From positions 1 to 23,461 of the forward strand of contig CAXLMP010000028.1 of NCBI GenBank assembly GCA_964187655.1: DNA of 23,461 nucleotides, read 5' to 3'. The notes under the pieces were generated by a model that was given only the letters and a program-made list of their open reading frames with translations, ran no database searches and was not told the DNA's origin. The DNA is from Lentimonas sp002292345 (lineage in GTDB: Bacteria; Verrucomicrobiota; Verrucomicrobiia; Opitutales; Coraliomargaritaceae). Each line of letters starts with the position of its first letter. The first letter of the stretch is position 1. A program made the translations under genes and the position numbers. Below are positions 20,823 to 23,461 of the stretch, in pieces.

Positions 20823-22647
20823 GAAAAATACAATTCTAGGAATTATCTGCATCGCAGCCGGTATCGGCTTCATGTATAAGCAGACGAACGATTTAAAGAA
20901 CCAGCAGCTTCAGCAACAGCAGCAAGAGGCTGCGGCGCTTGAGCGAGCGAGAGTCGAAGCCCCTGTGGTCGATTCGAGCGCCACGAACGCTGGAGCCGCG
21001 GCGGGTGACGATATCTTGGATCTGCTGACTCAACCCCAAGAGGTCGCTGCAGTGGTCGTTGCGCAGCCCACGAGGGCCGCTGCCGAGCAAGTCGTTACGC
21101 TCTCAAATGACTTTATTGAGGTAGACTTTACAACCCTTGGCGGTGCGATTCGCACAGTCGAGTTTTTACAAACGAAGACAGGTCAACGCGACGATTATAT
21201 CTTCAATATAGACGGTCGTCTGCCTGCCCTGAGCCTTAGCCTAGCTGACCGTGATGGGGGTATGCAGGAATTCGACAAGCCCTACACGATCGAGCAACAG
21301 TCCGCCGATTCGATCACGTTCGTCTTTAACTCTGGAGATGGGCTGGCGCTGCGCCGCACCTATTCGCTCGCGCAAGATCGTTCTGAGCAAGACCCTTACA
21401 TTATACGTCACAGCACGACTTTTAATAATCAAGCCGCCATACCTCAGGCTCTGTCGACGATTTATTTGAATTTAGGGACCTCTCGACCCATTACTGAGAA
21501 GCAACTGCCTTCGTTCCTGAATGTTGGTTATTTTGACGGCGAAGATGCTGAGTTTATCGCGATTAACAAACTCACCGGCGGCAAAGGATTTTTAGGTATA
21601 GGTGCCAGTGCTCCGGTCGAACAGCTAGAGCAATCTGTTCGCTTTGAGTGGGCGTCGGTCAAGAATCAGTTTTTCGCTGCAGTACTGAGTTCGGAAACGA
21701 TGGGTCGCGATTTGTTTATTTATTCAGTCGAGGCATCTGAAGCTGAAGATGGCACACGTGGTCGCCCGGGTATCTCAGGCAGTGTTGGATATGATCTTGG
21801 CACCGTCCCTGCAGGCAGCGCCAAAACTTTAGATTTTGATTTCTACGTCGGCCCAAAAGAATTTAAGCGCCTTCAAGCGCTGGGTAATCAGCAGGACGAA
21901 GTCATGCAGTTCGGCTTTCTCAGCTTTATCAGTAAGTTACTGCTTTCCTTTATGTATGCGATTCATGCGGTTGTGCCTAGTTGGGGCTGGTCGATCGTGA
22001 TTATGACGATTTGCATTAAGACACTGTTCTGGCCCCTTTCAGCTAAAGCGAGCCGCTCGCAGAAGCGCATGGCAAAGATCCAAGGGCCAATGGCTGAGCT
22101 TAAAGAGAAATATAAGGATAACCCTCAGAAACTTCAGCAGGAGACTCTCAAGGTCTTTAAAGAGCATCAGGTTAATCCGGTCGCGGGTTGCTTACCAATG
22201 CTTGTCCAGATGCCGATCTTCCTCGGACTATTCTATATGCTCCGTTCTGCCTCAGAACTGCGCCACGAGTCGTTCCTGTGGGTGAGTGACCTGTCGATGC
22301 CGGATACCTTGACGTATATTGCCGGCTTTCCGGTAAACATTCTTCCATTGATCATGGGCCTCACAATGTTCTTTCAAATGCGCATGATGCCGGTATCGCC
22401 GACTGCGGACCCCGCGCAGCAAAAAATATTCAAGTTCTTGCCTTTTATCTTCCTGGTCTTCCTTTACAATTTCTCATCTGGCCTAGTCCTTTACTGGACC
22501 GTACAAAATCTTTTGACCATTCTTCAACAGAAGATCATTAATAATAGTCCGGATGAAGAACTGAAGCCCGTCGTCGCTGCCAAAGCTGCGACATCAACAG
22601 GCAAAGGTGGTTCGCCAAGTACGAAGCCACGCAAGAAAAATAAATAA
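20815..22647 (+). CDS. yidC: Membrane protein insertase YidC
   Basis: This 610-residue insertase has the Gram-negative architecture: an N-terminal helix (about 7-20), a Gln-rich linker (28-38), a large periplasmic beta domain (about 92-348), and the conserved five-helix 60KD_IMP/Oxa1 core (about 365-585). Typical motifs are K-E-H-Q-V-N-P-V-A-G-C-L-P-M-L-V-Q-M-P-I-F-L and L-Y-W-T-V-Q-N. The groove arginine of Escherichia coli YidC is a lysine here (Lys402 in I-C-I-K-T-L-F-W-P-L), a conservative change. The C-terminus is basic (K-P-R-K-K-N-K), as in YidC proteins that contact ribosomes. It inserts and folds inner-membrane proteins with or without SecYEG. Confidence 0.97.
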   Translation: MDKKNTILGIICIAAGIGFMYKQTNDLKNQQLQQQQQEAAALERARVEAPVVDSSATNAGAAAGDDILDLLTQPQEVAAVVVAQPTRAAAEQVVTLSNDFIEVDFTTLGGAIRTVEFLQTKTGQRDDYIFNIDGRLPALSLSLADRDGGMQEFDKPYTIEQQSADSITFVFNSGDGLALRRTYSLAQDRSEQDPYIIRHSTTFNNQAAIPQALSTIYLNLGTSRPITEKQLPSFLNVGYFDGEDAEFIAINKLTGGKGFLGIGASAPVEQLEQSVRFEWASVKNQFFAAVLSSETMGRDLFIYSVEASEAEDGTRGRPGISGSVGYDLGTVPAGSAKTLDFDFYVGPKEFKRLQALGNQQDEVMQFGFLSFISKLLLSFMYAIHAVVPSWGWSIVIMTICIKTLFWPLSAKASRSQKRMAKIQGPMAELKEKYKDNPQKLQQETLKVFKEHQVNPVAGCLPMLVQMPIFLGLFYMLRSASELRHESFLWVSDLSMPDTLTYIAGFPVNILPLIMGLTMFFQMRMMPVSPTADPAQQKIFKFLPFIFLVFLYNFSSGLVLYWTVQNLLTILQQKIINNSPDEELKPVVAAKAATSTGKGGSPSTKPRKKNK

Positions 22648-22733
22648 CCCCAACCCTTTGAATTTCGTGATGCGCGCTGCGCGATTTTCAGTATTTAAGT
22701 ATTTCAGCGTTTCATCATTCAGCTTTTTTAGAT

Positions 22734-23461
22734 ATGTCAGGACACAGCAAATGGGCTACCATCAAACGCGCAAAGGGTGCTACAGACGCTAAGCGCGGTA
22801 AGATTTTCAGCGTGATTAGTAAAGATATCACGCTCGCTGCTCGCGCTGGTGGCGGTGATCCTTCGATGAATCCGCGCTTGCGCACCGTAGTGGCGAAGGC
22901 GAAGGAGGCGAATATGCCTAATGATAATGTCGAGCGTGCGATCAAAAAAGGTACCGGCGAATTGCCGGGCGTCGTCTACGAAGAGATCGTTTACGAGGGC
23001 TATGCGCCGAGTGGTGTCGGACTGATTGTCGAGATTACCACTGATAATAAGAATCGATCTGCCTCTGAAGTGCGTAGCACGATGAGCAAGAACGGCGGGA
23101 ATCTCGCCGGCGTCGGCGCGGTATCGTTTCAGTTTGATCACGTCGGGCAGTTCATTATCGATGCGAAGCAGACCGATGAAGAAACACTGATGGATGTAGC
23201 GCTCGAAGCGGGCGCAGAGGATATTAAGAACGAAGGCGATCACTTCGAGGTGATTTGCCCAATGTCTGCGTATGACGCAGTTTCACAGGCCTTGAGTACC
23301 AAAGGGATCGAATCAGAACAGTCGGATCTGGTTTATTTGCCCAATATTATGGTGCCGATCAGTGACAAAGAGACAGCACGCAAAGTGCTGCATTTGATTG
23401 AGATTTTGGATGCTCTAGAGGATGTTAAAGCCGTCCATTCGAATCTCGATCTCGCCGATGG
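22734..23461 (+). CDS. yebC: YebC/PmpR family protein, 5' part (3' end outside window)
   Basis: The frame begins with ATG at 22734 (M-S-G-H-S-K-W-A-T-I-K-R-A-K-G-A-T-D-A-K-R-G-K) and stays open to the right edge, 242 complete codons. It contains A-K-E-A-N-M-P-N-D-N-V-E-R-A-I-K-K-G, Y-E-G-Y-A-P-S-G-V-G and T-D-N-K-N-R-S-A-S-E-V-R, all standard for YebC; homologs are about 240-250 residues, so only a few residues are missing. The family is described as DNA-binding regulators and, more recently, as ribosome-associated factors that relieve stalling at proline stretches. It lies 86 nt after yidC with no obvious terminator, and may be cotranscribed. No Shine-Dalgarno is visible. Confidence 0.96.
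   Translation, partial: MSGHSKWATIKRAKGATDAKRGKIFSVISKDITLAARAGGGDPSMNPRLRTVVAKAKEANMPNDNVERAIKKGTGELPGVVYEEIVYEGYAPSGVGLIVEITTDNKNRSASEVRSTMSKNGGNLAGVGAVSFQFDHVGQFIIDAKQTDEETLMDVALEAGAEDIKNEGDHFEVICPMSAYDAVSQALSTKGIESEQSDLVYLPNIMVPISDKETARKVLHLIEILDALEDVKAVHSNLDLAD

Noticed and set aside
22737..23243. 168-codon open frame on the minus strand
   Set aside because: It is the antisense of yebC, whose protein sequence is unmistakable on the plus strand.

Overview
The window looks like a chromosomal segment of a Gram-negative bacterium, most probably a member of the Verrucomicrobiota (class Opitutae / Puniceicoccales-like). This is inference from gene content: an SHD1-like secreted protein, a kinase-like/PEGA/sulfatase-modifying-factor fusion, an rpmH-rnpA-yidD-yidC cluster and an actinobacterial-type LeuA. 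No rRNA or marker phylogeny is available here. Most of the 23.5 kb is housekeeping sequence with tightly packed genes on both strands. There is no integrase, transposase, CRISPR array or restriction system.

Layout. Positions 1-774 (+) hold two small coiled-coil proteins of unknown function, the second with an SHD1-like domain and signal peptide. 775-1812 (-) is an L,D-transpeptidase. 2173-2382 (+) is a tiny lipoprotein followed by a near-perfect rho-independent terminator. 2562-2608 carries two compact palindromes of a REP-like kind. 2641-4524 (-) is htpG. 4709-5572 (-) is a DapF-family protein in which both catalytic cysteines are serine. 5695-8136 (+) is a membrane PAS/PAS histidine kinase with a degenerate receiver tail; its 3' end overlaps the 3' end of convergent leuA (8093-9790, -). 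10115-10681 (+) is a stand-alone phosphopantothenoylcysteine decarboxylase, followed after 9 nt by a 1002-residue protein (10691-13699) made of a pseudokinase, one membrane helix, PEGA-type repeats and a formylglycine-generating-enzyme-like domain lacking the catalytic cysteines. 13795-14583 (-) is a UbiA-like membrane protein.

The most accessory-looking part is 14730-16060. An intact tRNA-Ala(GGC) gene is followed exactly 1200 bp later by a decayed copy of its 3' half plus 3' flank. Between them lie only two paralogous 74/77-residue membrane proteins sharing a FGQGA motif, a strong terminator, and an AT-rich promoter/leader region. This resembles a very small islet at a tRNA gene.

After it come galK-like and galE (16086-18329, -; Leloir-type galactose metabolism or UDP-galactose supply for surface glycans) and a PilC/GspF inner-membrane protein of type IV pili or type II secretion (18549-19697, -). 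The window closes with the classic rpmH-rnpA-yidD-yidC block (19928-22647, +; ribosomal protein L34, RNase P protein, and two membrane-insertion factors, with 1-nt gap and 8-nt overlap junctions) and yebC, which runs off the right edge.

The strongest leads are the serine/serine DapF, the pseudokinase-PEGA-FGE fusion, and the tRNA-bracketed pair of small membrane proteins. All domain calls are from reading motifs by eye; no database search was possible.
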